Below, piece after piece: positions 24,376 to 34,691 of a stretch of 64,000 nt of DNA. The stretch covers positions 1 through 64,000 of the forward strand of contig JAFRZB010000028.1 in assembly GCA_017442785.1 (NCBI GenBank), given 5' to 3'. The notes under the pieces were generated by a model. The model had not been told where the DNA came from. It ran no database searches and was given only the letters and a program-made list of their open reading frames with translations. Source of the DNA: Bacillota bacterium. Lineage in GTDB: Bacteria > Bacillota > Clostridia > Peptostreptococcales > Anaerovoracaceae. The stretch's first letter is position 1, and the number at the start of each line of letters is the position of its first letter. Made by a program: the position numbers and the translations under genes.

Positions 24376-25068
24376 TCAGCGGCGCAGGAGCCTGCGCAGT
24401 CTTGCGGTAAGAGCGGCGGAGATCCTGCTGAGCGTGGCGTCCGCAAGCAGGAACACCGGGATGCCGACTCCCAGGAATACCAGGTCCGCGGCGGAGAAGC
24501 CGAAGGGCATGCCGGGGATGGGGGAGAAAAAGGATCCGCTGCCGCCGTCACGCGGGATCCCGAGGACCTCCAGCAGAACGCCGTACATGAGGACGGCCAC
24601 CGCCAGGTAGATAAGCACTTTTACCGCCACCCGGGCAGCGGCGGGGCGCAGTCTGTCCACGTGTGTCTTGGCTGCGGGCCACCAGCCGAAGCAGCAGAAG
24701 AAGAGGGCCATCTCGCGGTCCGGAAGGATCAGAAGAGAGATGACCGCTGCAGCGAAAAAGGCCGTCAGCGCGGCCTTGTTTCCGAATAGATTTTGTATGG
24801 GAAGAAGCACCCAGACGGCAAGCAGCGGGGCGGCGTATACGCCCACCCATATGAGACTGCCTGCCAGCATTATCACGAGGGCCAAGGCGCAGAGCGCGCC
24901 GCAGCAGGCGGCCTTGTAAGCGGGCGACCTGCGCGCAGCGGAACCGGCCGCGCTGTCCCTGCTTGCAGCGGAACCGGCTATGCTGTCCCTGCGCGCCGCG
25001 GAACCGGCCGCGCTGTCCCTGCGGTCCGCAATACCAGCTGTGCTGTCTTTACGCGGGTCGGGGCTCAA
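24376..25068 (-). CDS. Multi-span membrane protein, last gene of the glycogen operon
   Basis: A 230-residue protein of unknown function. After ~50 hydrophilic residues made of repeated (R/S)RDS(A/I)AGSAA units come about six membrane segments (CCGALCALALVIMLAGSLIW, AAPLLAVWVLLPIQ, ALTAFFAAAVISLLIL, MALFFCCFGWWPA, VLIYLAVAVLMYGVLLEVLG, LVFLGVGIPVFLLA). The pattern resembles small S-component-like permeases, but I cannot name a family. The start overlaps the GH13 stop by 4 nt, so it belongs to the operon. The N-terminal repeat is encoded by a 30-bp tandem repeat and may vary in length between strains. Confidence 0.7.
   Translation of the reverse strand: MSPDPRKDSTAGIADRRDSAAGSAARRDSIAGSAASRDSAAGSAARRSPAYKAACCGALCALALVIMLAGSLIWVGVYAAPLLAVWVLLPIQNLFGNKAALTAFFAAAVISLLILPDREMALFFCCFGWWPAAKTHVDRLRPAAARVAVKVLIYLAVAVLMYGVLLEVLGIPRDGGSGSFFSPIPGMPFGFSAADLVFLGVGIPVFLLADATLSRISAALTARLRRLLRR
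24931..25050. repeat. Four tandem 30-bp units
   Basis: Units 24931-24960, 24961-24990, 24991-25020 and 25021-25050 share the core GGAACCGGC..TGCTGTCCCT; the last is the most diverged. Because 30 is a multiple of 3, copy-number change would keep the reading frame of the membrane-protein gene. Confidence 0.9.
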
Positions 25069-26738
25069 CGGAGCTCCTCCCAGGAAAGGTCCGCAGCGCT
25101 GAAGGCAAAACGGCGCGTCTCGCGGCCGAAACTCCTCTCGATGATAAGTTTACCGTCCCCGTCCGCAAAGGCTCTGAAACTGCCCTTTTTGAGCGCCAGA
25201 GAGCCATTCCTAAGCTCCCCGAGTGCCTTGAAATGCTTATACAGCGCAGGCTCGTCGCCCCAGGGGAACGCGCCTTTCTTTCCGGGCTCTTTGCCCCATG
25301 GGAAGGTGCCCCTGTTCTCGGGGTCTCTTCCGCCTTCCAGCAGAGCCTCATCACCGTAATATAGCACCGGAACGCCGGGCAGCACATAAAGCAGGGCGGA
25401 TGCGAACTCCACGGCTCTGCGGCTTCCAAGCATTGTGAATATCCTTTCGCGGTCGTGGCTTCCGAGCATGTTGAAGCAGCCGTAGAAAGCCTCGGCAGGG
25501 TAGTTCTCCATGCGGCTTATCTGCCTTGCGGCAAATACTGCGGCGGAGATATCGCCCTTAACGTAGGCTATTATATCCTCCCTTACGGGGTAGTTCATCA
25601 CGCTGTCAAGCTCAAGGCCTCCCAGGAAGCGCATGCGCGCGCCGTAATCGTACTTATAGCTGGCGTCTTCCCAGACCTCGCCGATCACGAGCTTGTCATC
25701 GCCTTCGGCCTTAACTGCCCTGCGGATAAGCATCAGAAAGTCGTTCGGCAGCTCGTCCGCAACGTCCAGCCTCCAGCCCGAGGCGCCGGCACGCAGCCAG
25801 TAGCGTATGACGCCGTTTTCGCCGCAGATCAGCTCTCGGAACTCCTCGTTGGACTCGTCTATCTCCGGAAGGTCCTTTACGCCCCACCAGCACTTGACGC
25901 TGCCGTCCTCGTCCTTAAGGTACCAGTCCTTGTGCTGGCGGAAGTAGTCGCTGTCGCAGCCGGTGTGGTTGAAGACTCCGTCCAGGATGATCCTTATCCC
26001 GAGCTCCGCGGCCTTGCAGCAAAGGGAGTGGAAGTCCTCTTCCGTGCCCAGCATCGGGTCTGTCTCAAAGTAGTCCGCCGTGTCGTAGCGGTGGTTGGAG
26101 CGCGCCTTGAATATGGGATTCAGGTATATGACGCTTGCCCCCAGGCTCCTTATATAGGGCAGCCTGCTCTCTATGCCTTTGAGGGTGCCGCCCCAGAAGT
26201 TCCACTGCGCTATGCTTCCGTCATCCCTCCTGATGTAGTAGGGCGGAGTGTCCCAGTCCTCGGTCTTTCTGCCAAGAGCGCGGCCTGTCTCCTTAAGAGG
26301 AGGATCGCTCTTGGCGCGGGCGAACCTGTCCGGGTAGATCTGGTAGACTATGCCTTCCTTGTACCAGTCCGGCACGGAGAAGGGGTGGTATACGCTTATC
26401 CGGAAGGACTTGGGGGTCTCTCCCTGATAATACACCTTGCCCTCTCCTCCGAGGGAATCGTCGTTGTCTCCAAGGCAGTAGACGTTGTCGCCTATTCCTG
26501 CAACGAAGAAGTACCACAAAACGACATCGTCCTGGGGAGCCTCAAAGCTCCAGAAGAAGATGCCGTTATCCGCGCCGTTTGGCTGAAGTACTTTTTCGCC
26601 TTCCTCGTCCGTATAGAGCCTCAGAAGAGCGTAGTCCGCCTCCGGGGCCTTAAGGGAAAGGCTTATGGTCTGCCCGCATTCGGCCGCCCCGAAGGGCGAC
26701 CTGTATGCGGGATCGTGTGAATCGTGGAATAAGGTCAT
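25065..26738 (-). CDS. GH13 alpha-amylase-family glucosidase (neopullulanase/maltogenic amylase-like)
   Basis: A 557-residue cytoplasmic glycoside hydrolase with no signal peptide. An N-terminal beta domain (~120 residues) is followed by the TIM barrel with the family motifs: YQIYPDRFA, LDGVFNHTG (region I), GWRLDVADE (nucleophile D), VIGEVWED (acid/base E) and MLGSHDRERI (the third acid D). It ends with a short all-beta domain. The length and the combined motifs fit intracellular enzymes hydrolysing maltodextrins or glycogen side chains. In this operon it may debranch or trim glycogen, as no separate glgX is present (inference). It is coupled to glgA by a one-base overlap and to the membrane protein by 4 nt. 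Confidence 0.9.
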   Translation of the reverse strand: MTLFHDSHDPAYRSPFGAAECGQTISLSLKAPEADYALLRLYTDEEGEKVLQPNGADNGIFFWSFEAPQDDVVLWYFFVAGIGDNVYCLGDNDDSLGGEGKVYYQGETPKSFRISVYHPFSVPDWYKEGIVYQIYPDRFARAKSDPPLKETGRALGRKTEDWDTPPYYIRRDDGSIAQWNFWGGTLKGIESRLPYIRSLGASVIYLNPIFKARSNHRYDTADYFETDPMLGTEEDFHSLCCKAAELGIRIILDGVFNHTGCDSDYFRQHKDWYLKDEDGSVKCWWGVKDLPEIDESNEEFRELICGENGVIRYWLRAGASGWRLDVADELPNDFLMLIRRAVKAEGDDKLVIGEVWEDASYKYDYGARMRFLGGLELDSVMNYPVREDIIAYVKGDISAAVFAARQISRMENYPAEAFYGCFNMLGSHDRERIFTMLGSRRAVEFASALLYVLPGVPVLYYGDEALLEGGRDPENRGTFPWGKEPGKKGAFPWGDEPALYKHFKALGELRNGSLALKKGSFRAFADGDGKLIIERSFGRETRRFAFSAADLSWEELR

Positions 26739-28195
26739 TATTTACCTGTAAGTTCTCCGTACATGCGGCGGTACTGCTTTGCGGAAGCGCTCCAGCTGAA
26801 ATCCTGGTGCATTACGCGCTTTCTTAGGATGTACCATCTTCTCTTGTCCGCGTAGAGCTCCATGACGCCTTCCATCGCTGCCTTAAGATCCAGGGCGTTG
26901 AAGGTGGCGAAGGAGAAGCCCGTTCCTTCTCCGGTATACTTGTTGTAGGGGATGACGCTGTCCTTAAGACCTCCTGTCTCGCGGACCACGGGTATGGTGC
27001 CGTAGCGCATGGCTATCATCTGGGAAAGTCCGCAGGGCTCGAAGCGGCTTGGCATCAGCAGGGCGTCCGCTCCGGCGTAGATGCGCCTTGAGAGAGCCTC
27101 TGAGAACTCCAGCCTGGCGCAGATCTGCCCCTGGTGGCTCCTGCTGTACCAGAGCAGCGATTCTTCGAACTTCGGGTCTCCCTGGCCGAGCACCACCAGC
27201 TGCGCTCCGCTCTCCACTATCCATGGGAGGTCGTAGTTTATCAGGTCCATGCCCTTCTGTTCGGTGAGCCTGCTTATAAGGGCGAACATAGGCTTGTCGC
27301 ATGACGGATCCAGCCCCAGCTCCTTCTGAAGGGCGGCTTTGCACCTCTTCTTGCCGTAGGGCTGCTCCATGGAGAAGTGAGCGGTGAGGTATTTGTCCGC
27401 GGCGGGGTCGAACTGCTTCGTGTCTATGCCGTTGAGTATGCCGCAGAGCCTGTCCCTTCTCTCTGAGAAGAGCCAGTCCAGCCCCTCGCCGAAGTAGGGA
27501 GTGCAGATCTCCTCAGCGTAGGTAGGGGAGACTGTGGTTATCTTATCCGCGTAGCGCAGACCGCCCAGCAGGTAGTTGGCGCTGCCGTCGGGCATGCGCA
27601 TCTGCCTGTCCGCGTCCGTTCCCATAAGGCCGCAGATGTCGCCTATGACCATCTCGGAGTACTGTCCCTGGAACTTGAGGTTGTGCACCGTAAGGACGGT
27701 CTTCATGTACTCGAAGCCGTAGAGGTTCTTGTACATCTCGTTGAGGAACACCGGTATGAGCGCGGTGTGCCAGTCGTTGCAGTGGATGATGTCCGGCATG
27801 AAATCCGTAAGGTGCAGGAGGGTCTCCAACACCGCCTTGGAGAAGAAGGCCACCCTCTCTCCGTCGTCGAACTCGCCGTAGATGTTGTCTCTCTTGAAGT
27901 AATACTCGTTGTCGAGGAAATAATATGTTATACCGTTGTACTTAAGCTCAAAGAGGCCGCAGTAGCAATTCCTCCAGCTTAAGGGTACGGTGTAGTTCTC
28001 CACATACTCCATGCGGTCCGTGAACCTCTGGGGTATGCACTTTAATTTCGGAAGGATGACGCGGATGTCGCAGTCCTCCTTCGCAAGGTAGCCGGGAAGG
28101 CTTGCCGCCACGTCCCCCAGACCTCCTGTCTTGGAGAAGGGCGCTGCCTCAAAGCTTGCAAACAATACTTTCAGTTTTTCTTTATTTTCTGTCAT
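26738..28195 (-). CDS. glgA: Glycogen synthase (ADP-glucose)
   Basis: GT5 glucosyltransferase that adds glucose from ADP-glucose to the growing glucan. The 485 residues carry the substrate-binding motif KTGGLGDVAASLPGYL near the N-terminus, HCNDWHTALIP, and the C-terminal SRFEPCGLSQMIAMRYGTIP with RETGGLKDSV. The length is standard. The start overlaps the glgD stop by 4 nt, so the subunits of the ADP-glucose supply and the synthase are made together. Confidence 0.96.
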   Translation of the reverse strand: MTENKEKLKVLFASFEAAPFSKTGGLGDVAASLPGYLAKEDCDIRVILPKLKCIPQRFTDRMEYVENYTVPLSWRNCYCGLFELKYNGITYYFLDNEYYFKRDNIYGEFDDGERVAFFSKAVLETLLHLTDFMPDIIHCNDWHTALIPVFLNEMYKNLYGFEYMKTVLTVHNLKFQGQYSEMVIGDICGLMGTDADRQMRMPDGSANYLLGGLRYADKITTVSPTYAEEICTPYFGEGLDWLFSERRDRLCGILNGIDTKQFDPAADKYLTAHFSMEQPYGKKRCKAALQKELGLDPSCDKPMFALISRLTEQKGMDLINYDLPWIVESGAQLVVLGQGDPKFEESLLWYSRSHQGQICARLEFSEALSRRIYAGADALLMPSRFEPCGLSQMIAMRYGTIPVVRETGGLKDSVIPYNKYTGEGTGFSFATFNALDLKAAMEGVMELYADKRRWYILRKRVMHQDFSWSASAKQYRRMYGELTGK

Positions 28196-29220
28196 AACAC
28201 TGTGTTCTTTTCTATTATCAGGGGCCTGCGCTCACCGCCGGAGAGCTTTACTCCTCTTGTTGCTGTAACGTATTTGTCCAGGATGGCGTTGGTTATCTCC
28301 GCGCCGGACTCTATGGTGCCGTGCTGGAAGACTATGCAGTTCTTAAGGCTTGCGCCTTCTTCGACATGGACGTTCCTGAACAGTATGCAGTTCTCTATGC
28401 TGCCTTCGATTATGCAGCCCGCGGATACCAGGGAGTTCTTTACCGAAGCGGTATCGGAGTAGTGCGTGGGCGGCTCGTCCTGTATCTTGGTGTAGATGCT
28501 GTTCTCTCCGCGGAATATCTTCTTGTGGAGCATGGGATCCAGGAGGCAGAAGCTGGCCTTTACGTAGTCCTCTATGGTCTCGATGTTTATTACGTAGTCC
28601 TCGAATACATAGGAGCCTATCTCGCTGGGCTCAAGCTCCTTTGTCAGAAGGTCCACCAGGTCCAGGTGGGAGTAGCCCGCGTAGCCGTTTATTATCGATA
28701 CCAGCACGCTGCGGTTTACCATGAAGGTGTCCAAAGGCTTAAGCTCGCCGTCCGCCTTATAATACGCGAAGGTGACGGCGCGTCCGCTCTTTATGTGCTT
28801 TTCTATCATGTCGCTGTAGTCCACGTTGCAGACCTTGCTGGCCGAGGTTATTATGGCGTAGTTCTGGTTGCTGCGGCGCTCTATGTACCTGTGGTTTACT
28901 ATGATGTCCGACAGCGTGAATTTCTGCGTGGTTCCGTGGGTGCCGTATACGGTGCCGGGCAGTATGAACAGCCCGCCTATCTTCTTGTCCAGGTTCCACT
29001 GCTTGCCGCTGCCTACGTGGTCTATGAGGGACCTGTAGTTGGAGGGCATTATAAGTCCTACCGTGCCTATGCCGGAGTTTACCATGTTGGAGAGAGGAAA
29101 GTCCACCAGTCTGTAGCGTCCGGCGTAGGGCAGGGAGGCTATGGTCCTCTTGCTCAGCAGCTCACCGAAGTCCGTGCCTGTATAGTTGGCGAATATCAGT
29201 CCGAATACATCCTGCATCAC
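28192..29220 (-). CDS. glgD: Glucose-1-phosphate adenylyltransferase, GlgD subunit
   Basis: Second, GlgC-like subunit found in many Firmicutes. It lacks much of the canonical catalytic signature (the N-terminus reads [20 protein letters not shown] instead of GGxGxRLxxLT). It keeps the sugar-phosphate fold ([19 protein letters not shown]) and the C-terminal beta-helix ([20 protein letters not shown]). It combines with GlgC and raises its activity. The 342 residues overlap glgC and glgA by 4 nt each. Confidence 0.94.
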   Translation of the reverse strand: MMQDVFGLIFANYTGTDFGELLSKRTIASLPYAGRYRLVDFPLSNMVNSGIGTVGLIMPSNYRSLIDHVGSGKQWNLDKKIGGLFILPGTVYGTHGTTQKFTLSDIIVNHRYIERRSNQNYAIITSASKVCNVDYSDMIEKHIKSGRAVTFAYYKADGELKPLDTFMVNRSVLVSIINGYAGYSHLDLVDLLTKELEPSEIGSYVFEDYVINIETIEDYVKASFCLLDPMLHKKIFRGENSIYTKIQDEPPTHYSDTASVKNSLVSAGCIIEGSIENCILFRNVHVEEGASLKNCIVFQHGTIESGAEITNAILDKYVTATRGVKLSGGERRPLIIEKNTVL

Positions 29221-30353
29221 TGCTCCTCCTTAAAGAAATTCTTTCCTACTACGGTTATCTCTCCGTCGTCGCTGCCTATCACCGAGCCGTCCGGGATGAC
29301 TATGTCCTCGTTGATTATGGCCCTGGTGACCCTGCAGTTCCTTCCTACAATGGCGTTGGGAAGGAGTATGGAATCCTTTACCACGGATCCGTCGTAGACC
29401 CTGGAGCCTGAGCCCATTATGGAGTGCTCCAGCTCGGCGAAAAGCCCGCAGCCGTTGCAGACGAGACTGTTCTTTATCTTTGCGCCCGGGCCCATGAAGC
29501 TTGGCGGCAGGTTGTTGGTGTTGGAGAATATCCTCATGTCGCGCTCGAAGATATTTACCGGCGCGTCTTTTTCCAGAAGCTCCATCTGGGAGCCGTAGTA
29601 GCTGTCTATGGTACCTACGTCCTTCCAGTAGCCGTCGAACCTGTAGGTGAAGAGCTTCTGGCCCTCGCCCAGCATTCTGGGAATGACGTTCTTTCCGAAG
29701 TCCCTTTCGGAGGAGGGATCCTCGTGGTCGTCCAGGAGGGCCTTCTTGAGGGCTTTCCAGGCGAAGATGTATATTCCCATGGAAGCGAGGTTGCTGTCCG
29801 GGTTCTTGGGCTTTTCTGAGAATTTGACTATGCGTCCCTCGTCGTCGGCCGTCATGATGCCGAAGCGGCTGGCTTCCTCCCAGGGGACCTCTATTACGGA
29901 TACGGTAAGGTCTGCGCCTTTTTCTTCGTGGGCGGCGAGCATCCTGGCGTAGTTCATCTTGTAGATGTGGTCTCCGGAGAGTATCAGGACGTTCTCGGGG
30001 TCGTACATGTCTATGAACTCAATGTTGTGGTAAATGGCGTCAGCAGTGCCTTCGTACCATGCCCCGCCCTCCTGGGTGGCGTAGGGGGACAGGACATGGA
30101 CGCCTCCGTTTGAGATGTCCAGGTCCCATGCCTCGCCGTTACCGAGGTACTGGGTGAGCGTGCCCGGTCTGTACTGCACCAGTATACCGACAGTGTCTAT
30201 GCCGGAATTGATGCAGTTCGAGAGGGAGAAGTCTATTATGCGGTACTTCCCTCCGAAGGATACGGCGGGCTTGGCTATGCTCTCGGTAAGATCATAAAGC
30301 CTTGTCCCCTGACCGCCCGCGAGCAGCATAGCGATACAGTTCTTCTTGCTCAT
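29217..30353 (-). CDS. glgC: Glucose-1-phosphate adenylyltransferase, catalytic subunit
   Basis: Makes ADP-glucose from ATP and glucose-1-phosphate, the committed step of glycogen synthesis. The 378 residues include the pyrophosphorylase signature [40 protein letters not shown], the product-binding SGDHIYKM, the sugar-binding KFSEKP, and a C-terminal left-handed beta-helix ([20 protein letters not shown]). AAGGAGG sits 6 nt before the start. It overlaps glgD by 4 nt. Confidence 0.96.
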   Translation of the reverse strand: MSKKNCIAMLLAGGQGTRLYDLTESIAKPAVSFGGKYRIIDFSLSNCINSGIDTVGILVQYRPGTLTQYLGNGEAWDLDISNGGVHVLSPYATQEGGAWYEGTADAIYHNIEFIDMYDPENVLILSGDHIYKMNYARMLAAHEEKGADLTVSVIEVPWEEASRFGIMTADDEGRIVKFSEKPKNPDSNLASMGIYIFAWKALKKALLDDHEDPSSERDFGKNVIPRMLGEGQKLFTYRFDGYWKDVGTIDSYYGSQMELLEKDAPVNIFERDMRIFSNTNNLPPSFMGPGAKIKNSLVCNGCGLFAELEHSIMGSGSRVYDGSVVKDSILLPNAIVGRNCRVTRAIINEDIVIPDGSVIGSDDGEITVVGKNFFKEEQ

Positions 30354-30366
30354 GGCAAGCCTCCTT

Positions 30367-32802
30367 TCAGATCTTGATGTTCCAGATCTCTTCAGCGTAT
30401 TCCCTTATCGTCCTGTCGCTCGAGAAGGACCCCGAGGCGGCGATGTTGTGCAGCGAGGCGCGGTTCCACGCCCTGCTGTCCCTGTGCAGGGCGGTAAGCC
30501 CGTTCCAGGCGTCGATGTATGAAGCGAAATCCTTCAGGACGAAGTATTCGTCGTTGTGCCTTAAAAGCGCGTCGTATATGCCCCAGAAGTCTGTGCCGGA
30601 GCGCTTGAAGAAGCCGTCCACCAGCTGCTGAGTCATCCTGGACAGCCTGCCGTCCTCGGAAGCGGTCTGCTGGGCGGAATAGCCGCCGTACCTGTAGAAC
30701 ACGGCGGTCTCTTCTGCGGAAAGACCGAAGATGCTGATGTCCTCTCCGCCGAGAGCCTGGTGTATCTCCACGTTGGCGCCGTCCATGGTGCCGAGGGTTA
30801 TGGCGCCGTTCATCATGAACTTCATATTTCCGGTGCCGGAGGCCTCCTTGCCTGCGGTGGATATCTGCTCGGAGATGTCCGCTGCGGGGTAGATGATCTG
30901 TCCAAGGGAGACGCAGAAGTTCTCCGGGAAGACGACCTTTATCTTCTTTCGCACCTCAGGGTCACTGTTTACGACGTCCGCGATGCTGTTTATGAACTTG
31001 ATGACTTCCCTTGCGAAGGCGTAGCCCTGAGCGGCCTTGCCCGCGAATATGAAGGTGACAGGCTCCATGTCGCGGCTGGGATCTGCCTTAAGGCTGTTGT
31101 AGAGATCCAGCACCTTGAAGGCTCCCAGAAGCTGGCGCTTGTAGGCGTGTATCCTCTTTACGTGGACGTCGAAGATGCCGTCCGGATCCGTTGATATCTC
31201 GTTCTTCTCCATGATGTAGTTGGACAGGCGGACCTTGCCCTCGCGCTTTATCTGCGCGAGCTTTTCAAGGAAGGCGGCGTCGTCCCGGAAGGGCATCAGA
31301 TCCTGCAGCTTTTCGGGATCCCTTATCCACCCGTCTCCTATGGCAGAGCTTATGAGCTCAGTAAGGCCCGGGTTTGCCTCCATAAGGAACCTTCTGTGGC
31401 TTACGCCGTTGGTCTTGTTGCAGAAGTTTCCGGGCATTATCGTGAAGAAGTCCTTAAAGACGTCGTCTTTGAGTATCTGTGTGTGGAGCGCCGCCACGCC
31501 GTTTACCGAGTGGCTCCCTATTATCGACAGGTTGGCCATGCGCACCTCGCCGTCCCAGAGTATGGCGGTGCTGCGGAAGATCTCAGATCCGGCCTGTCCG
31601 CGGGCTTCGAGGTAGTCCCTCCAGCGCCTGTCTATCTCCTCGACTATCATGTAGACTCTCGGGAGCAGGCTCTGCATCAGGCTGATGGGCCACTTTTCAA
31701 GAGCTTCCGGGAGCACTGTGTGGTTGGTGAAGGATATGGTCTTTACGGTTATCTTCCAGGCGTCGTCCCACGCCAGGCCTTCCTCGTCAACAAGGACCCT
31801 CATCAGCTCCGGAACGCAGAGCGTTGGGTGGGTGTCGTTTATGTGGATGCTCACGTGCTGAGGCATCTCCTCAAAGGCGTTCGGGCCGTAGGCCTTCTTG
31901 TAGTTGCGGACTATGGTGGCTATGCCCGCCGCGACGAAGAAGTACTCCTGCATAAGCCTCAGGCGCCTTCCGGCACCCATGGAGTCGTCGGGGTAGAGTA
32001 TGCAGTTTATGGCTTCTATCTCGGCGTTCTGCTTAAGGGCCTCGCTGTAATCGCCTCTGTTGAAGGCGTCCATGTCCAGGGTGTCGTTTGCAAGGGAAGC
32101 GCTCCAGAGCTTGAGCCTCTGCACGCTCTCTCCGCCGTAGCCTACTATGTTGATGTTGTAGGGAGTGGCCTTGACTGCCGTGTAGTCCCTGTGGGTAAAG
32201 CTCAGGTGGCCGTCCTTCCAGGCTCTGTCCACAACGCCTCCGAAGCGCACCTCGACGCTGTCAGCCGGCACCGGCTCCTCCCAGGGATAGCCGTTGGCAA
32301 GCCAGGCGTCCGGATATGCCTCCTGCCAGCCGCTCTCTATCTTCTGCCTGAAGAGCCCGAACCTGTAGCGTATGCCCATGCCTGTGCCTGCAATGCCAAG
32401 AGACGCCATGGAGTCCAGGAAGCAGGCCGCGAGCCTTCCCAGGCCTCCGTTGCCGAGGCCGGGCTCCGGATCCTGCTGCAGGATGGCCGAAAGGTCGATG
32501 CCGAGATCAGCAAGACCTTCGCGCACGCAGTCCTTGGTGCCTGTCTGTATCAGGTAGTTGTCCAGGAGCTTTCCGATGAGGAACTCCATGGAGAAGTAGT
32601 AGACCCTCTTTTCCCTGTTGGCCACCTGCCTTTTCTTGGTGGCGGTGCGCACCTCGTCCGCGTCCTTGTTGATCAGGTAGACGAGAGCTTCGTATCTTTC
32701 CCAGTCCGTGCACTCGGCGGCGGGCTTGGAATAGGTCTTATCCAGCATGTCCAGATATGCCTGCTTGAATGTTTCTTTATCCTTGAGCCTTTCAAAAGCC
32801 AT
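30367..32802 (-). CDS. glgP: Glycogen/maltodextrin phosphorylase
   Basis: GT35 enzyme that releases glucose-1-phosphate from glucan ends. The 811 residues match full-length bacterial phosphorylase. The pyridoxal-phosphate site is [20 protein letters not shown] (Lys in MKF), and the N-terminal part has [20 protein letters not shown]. In the operon it provides the degradative arm, and its product feeds the phosphoglucomutase encoded upstream. The start overlaps the glgB stop; glgC starts 13 nt after its stop. Confidence 0.96.
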   Translation of the reverse strand: MAFERLKDKETFKQAYLDMLDKTYSKPAAECTDWERYEALVYLINKDADEVRTATKKRQVANREKRVYYFSMEFLIGKLLDNYLIQTGTKDCVREGLADLGIDLSAILQQDPEPGLGNGGLGRLAACFLDSMASLGIAGTGMGIRYRFGLFRQKIESGWQEAYPDAWLANGYPWEEPVPADSVEVRFGGVVDRAWKDGHLSFTHRDYTAVKATPYNINIVGYGGESVQRLKLWSASLANDTLDMDAFNRGDYSEALKQNAEIEAINCILYPDDSMGAGRRLRLMQEYFFVAAGIATIVRNYKKAYGPNAFEEMPQHVSIHINDTHPTLCVPELMRVLVDEEGLAWDDAWKITVKTISFTNHTVLPEALEKWPISLMQSLLPRVYMIVEEIDRRWRDYLEARGQAGSEIFRSTAILWDGEVRMANLSIIGSHSVNGVAALHTQILKDDVFKDFFTIMPGNFCNKTNGVSHRRFLMEANPGLTELISSAIGDGWIRDPEKLQDLMPFRDDAAFLEKLAQIKREGKVRLSNYIMEKNEISTDPDGIFDVHVKRIHAYKRQLLGAFKVLDLYNSLKADPSRDMEPVTFIFAGKAAQGYAFAREVIKFINSIADVVNSDPEVRKKIKVVFPENFCVSLGQIIYPAADISEQISTAGKEASGTGNMKFMMNGAITLGTMDGANVEIHQALGGEDISIFGLSAEETAVFYRYGGYSAQQTASEDGRLSRMTQQLVDGFFKRSGTDFWGIYDALLRHNDEYFVLKDFASYIDAWNGLTALHRDSRAWNRASLHNIAASGSFSSDRTIREYAEEIWNIKI

Positions 32803-34691
32803 TAATTGGTTCTCCTTATCCGTTTAAGTATTATGCCGCAGGTCTGCGGAAGGTCTATGGATATCGACCACGGTCTTCCGTGCCAGGGGACCTCCTCTGC
32901 CGTTACTGTCCTTCCTTCGCTCTGCGGGTCTCCGCTGTTTATGAGGATGCGGTAGTCCCCCTTCCTGGGAACGCCTATGCGGTATCCGCCGCAGCCGTTC
33001 CAGCCGAAGTTTATAACGCAGATGACGGGGTATGCCCTGTTGCCGCTGTAGCGGGCGTAGGTGTACACGCTGTGCTCCGCGTCGTTGGCGTCTATCCACT
33101 CAAAGCCGCTGTCGGAAAAATCCAGCTCCCATAGGGCCTTGTTCTTTAGGTAGACGTGGTTGAGCTTCTTTATGAACTCGTGGTGCTCCCTGTGCTTGGG
33201 GTAGTCCAGAAGGAACCATTCCAGCTGCTCGTAGAAGCGCCACTCTATGAACTGCGCTATCTCCGATCCCATGAAGTTGAGCTTTCCGCCCTGATGCGTC
33301 ATCTGGTATACGGCAAGGGCCTTAAGGCCTTCGAACTGCCTGTCGTAGTCTCCCTGCTGGCGCCCTATGATGGACTTCTTTCCGTGGACCACCTCGTCGT
33401 GTGAGAGGGGCAGGATGAAGTTCTCGGACCTTGCGTACATGGTGGAGAAGCTTATGTCGTTCTGGTGATATTTCCTGTAGATGTAGTCCGTGGAAATGTA
33501 GTTTAAGGTGTCGTGCATCCAGCCCATGTCCCACTTGTAGTGGAAGCCCAGGCCGCCCTTGTCCGCGGGGTGGGTGACCATGGGCCAGGCGGTGCTTTCT
33601 TCCGCCGCCGTAAAGACGCCGGGGAACTCGCTGCCGACCATCCTGGCAAGCTCCTTAAGCAGCTCTATGGCTTCAAGATTTCCTTCCTCGCCGTACTTGT
33701 TGAACTGCTTCTTGTCGGGGTCGTCTATGCCGAAGTTTAAGTAGAGCATGGAGCTTACTCCGTCCACCCTCAGGCCGTCCGCGTGGTATACGGCCAGCCA
33801 GAACCTGGCATTGGAGAGCAGGAAGCTCTTTACCTCGGGCCTTCCGTAGTCGAATATGAGGGTGCCCCACTGGGGGTGCTCACGCTTTTCGTAGAGGGGC
33901 TCTCCGTTGAAGCGCACCAGGCCGTGCTCGTCCCTGCAGAAGTGGGCGGGCACCCAGTCCAGGATGACGCCGAGGCCTGCGCGGTGGGCTCTGTCTATAA
34001 GCTCCATCAGCTGCTGCGGGGTCCCGAAGCGCGACGTCGCCGCGTAGTAGCCTGTAAGTTGGTAGCCCCAGGAGTCGTCCAGCGGATGCTCCATCACCGG
34101 CAGTATCTCCAGGTGTGAGTAGCCCATGTCCTTTGCGTAGGGTATGAGCTCGTCCGCTATCTCGGTGTAGGTCATGAACTGGTCTTCTTTGGGCCTGTCC
34201 GTGTGCCTTCTCCAGGAGCCCAGATGCACCTCGTAGATGTTGAGGGGCTTTTTGAAGTGATCGGATGAGGCTCTTTTTTCAAGCCATTCCTCGTCCTTCC
34301 ATTCATAGGAGAGGCCGCTTACCACAGAGGCGGACTTGGGCCTTTTTTCGGACCAGAAGCCGTAGGGATCCGCCTTGTAGAGGACCTTGCCGCCCTTTGT
34401 AAGTATGCGGTACTTGTAGGCCTGGCCTTCGCGGGCTCCTGGGATGAACATGGTCCAGATGCCGCTGTCCCAAAGGGTCTCCATGGAGTCCTTGTCCTCG
34501 GCCCAGCCGTTGAAGTCTCCAATCACGGAGACCTTCTCGGCGCCTGGCACCCATACGGAAAAGCGCACGCCCTCCCTGCCGTCTTCCCCCGTGGGATGAG
34601 CTCCCAGGATCTCGAAGGCGTTGTGGTCGCTCCCCTGGTTGAAGAGGTAGATCTGGTCCTTATGCTTTTTATAATATTCCGCTGTAGTCAT
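32802..34691 (-). CDS. glgB: 1,4-alpha-glucan branching enzyme
   Basis: GH13 enzyme (CBM48 plus barrel) that makes alpha-1,6 branches. The 629 residues show the N-terminal CBM48 (FSVWVPGAEKVSVIGDFNGW), the barrel motifs DWVPAHFC, ADGLRVDGVSSMLYLNFG (nucleophile D) and VFTAAEESTAWP (acid/base E), LPLSHDEVVHGKKS (third acid), and the C-terminal beta domain. It works with GlgA to build glycogen. One-base overlaps link it to the phosphoglucomutase and phosphorylase genes. Confidence 0.96.
   Translation of the reverse strand: MTTAEYYKKHKDQIYLFNQGSDHNAFEILGAHPTGEDGREGVRFSVWVPGAEKVSVIGDFNGWAEDKDSMETLWDSGIWTMFIPGAREGQAYKYRILTKGGKVLYKADPYGFWSEKRPKSASVVSGLSYEWKDEEWLEKRASSDHFKKPLNIYEVHLGSWRRHTDRPKEDQFMTYTEIADELIPYAKDMGYSHLEILPVMEHPLDDSWGYQLTGYYAATSRFGTPQQLMELIDRAHRAGLGVILDWVPAHFCRDEHGLVRFNGEPLYEKREHPQWGTLIFDYGRPEVKSFLLSNARFWLAVYHADGLRVDGVSSMLYLNFGIDDPDKKQFNKYGEEGNLEAIELLKELARMVGSEFPGVFTAAEESTAWPMVTHPADKGGLGFHYKWDMGWMHDTLNYISTDYIYRKYHQNDISFSTMYARSENFILPLSHDEVVHGKKSIIGRQQGDYDRQFEGLKALAVYQMTHQGGKLNFMGSEIAQFIEWRFYEQLEWFLLDYPKHREHHEFIKKLNHVYLKNKALWELDFSDSGFEWIDANDAEHSVYTYARYSGNRAYPVICVINFGWNGCGGYRIGVPRKGDYRILINSGDPQSEGRTVTAEEVPWHGRPWSISIDLPQTCGIILKRIRRTN

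Noticed and set aside
25455..26720. 421-codon open frame on the plus strand over the GH13 gene
   Set aside because: Same reason: shadow of a real gene in a GC-rich region.
31396..32805. 469-codon open frame on the plus strand over glgP
   Set aside because: The minus-strand phosphorylase is full-length with conserved motifs. The opposite frame has no recognisable domain and no ribosome binding site.
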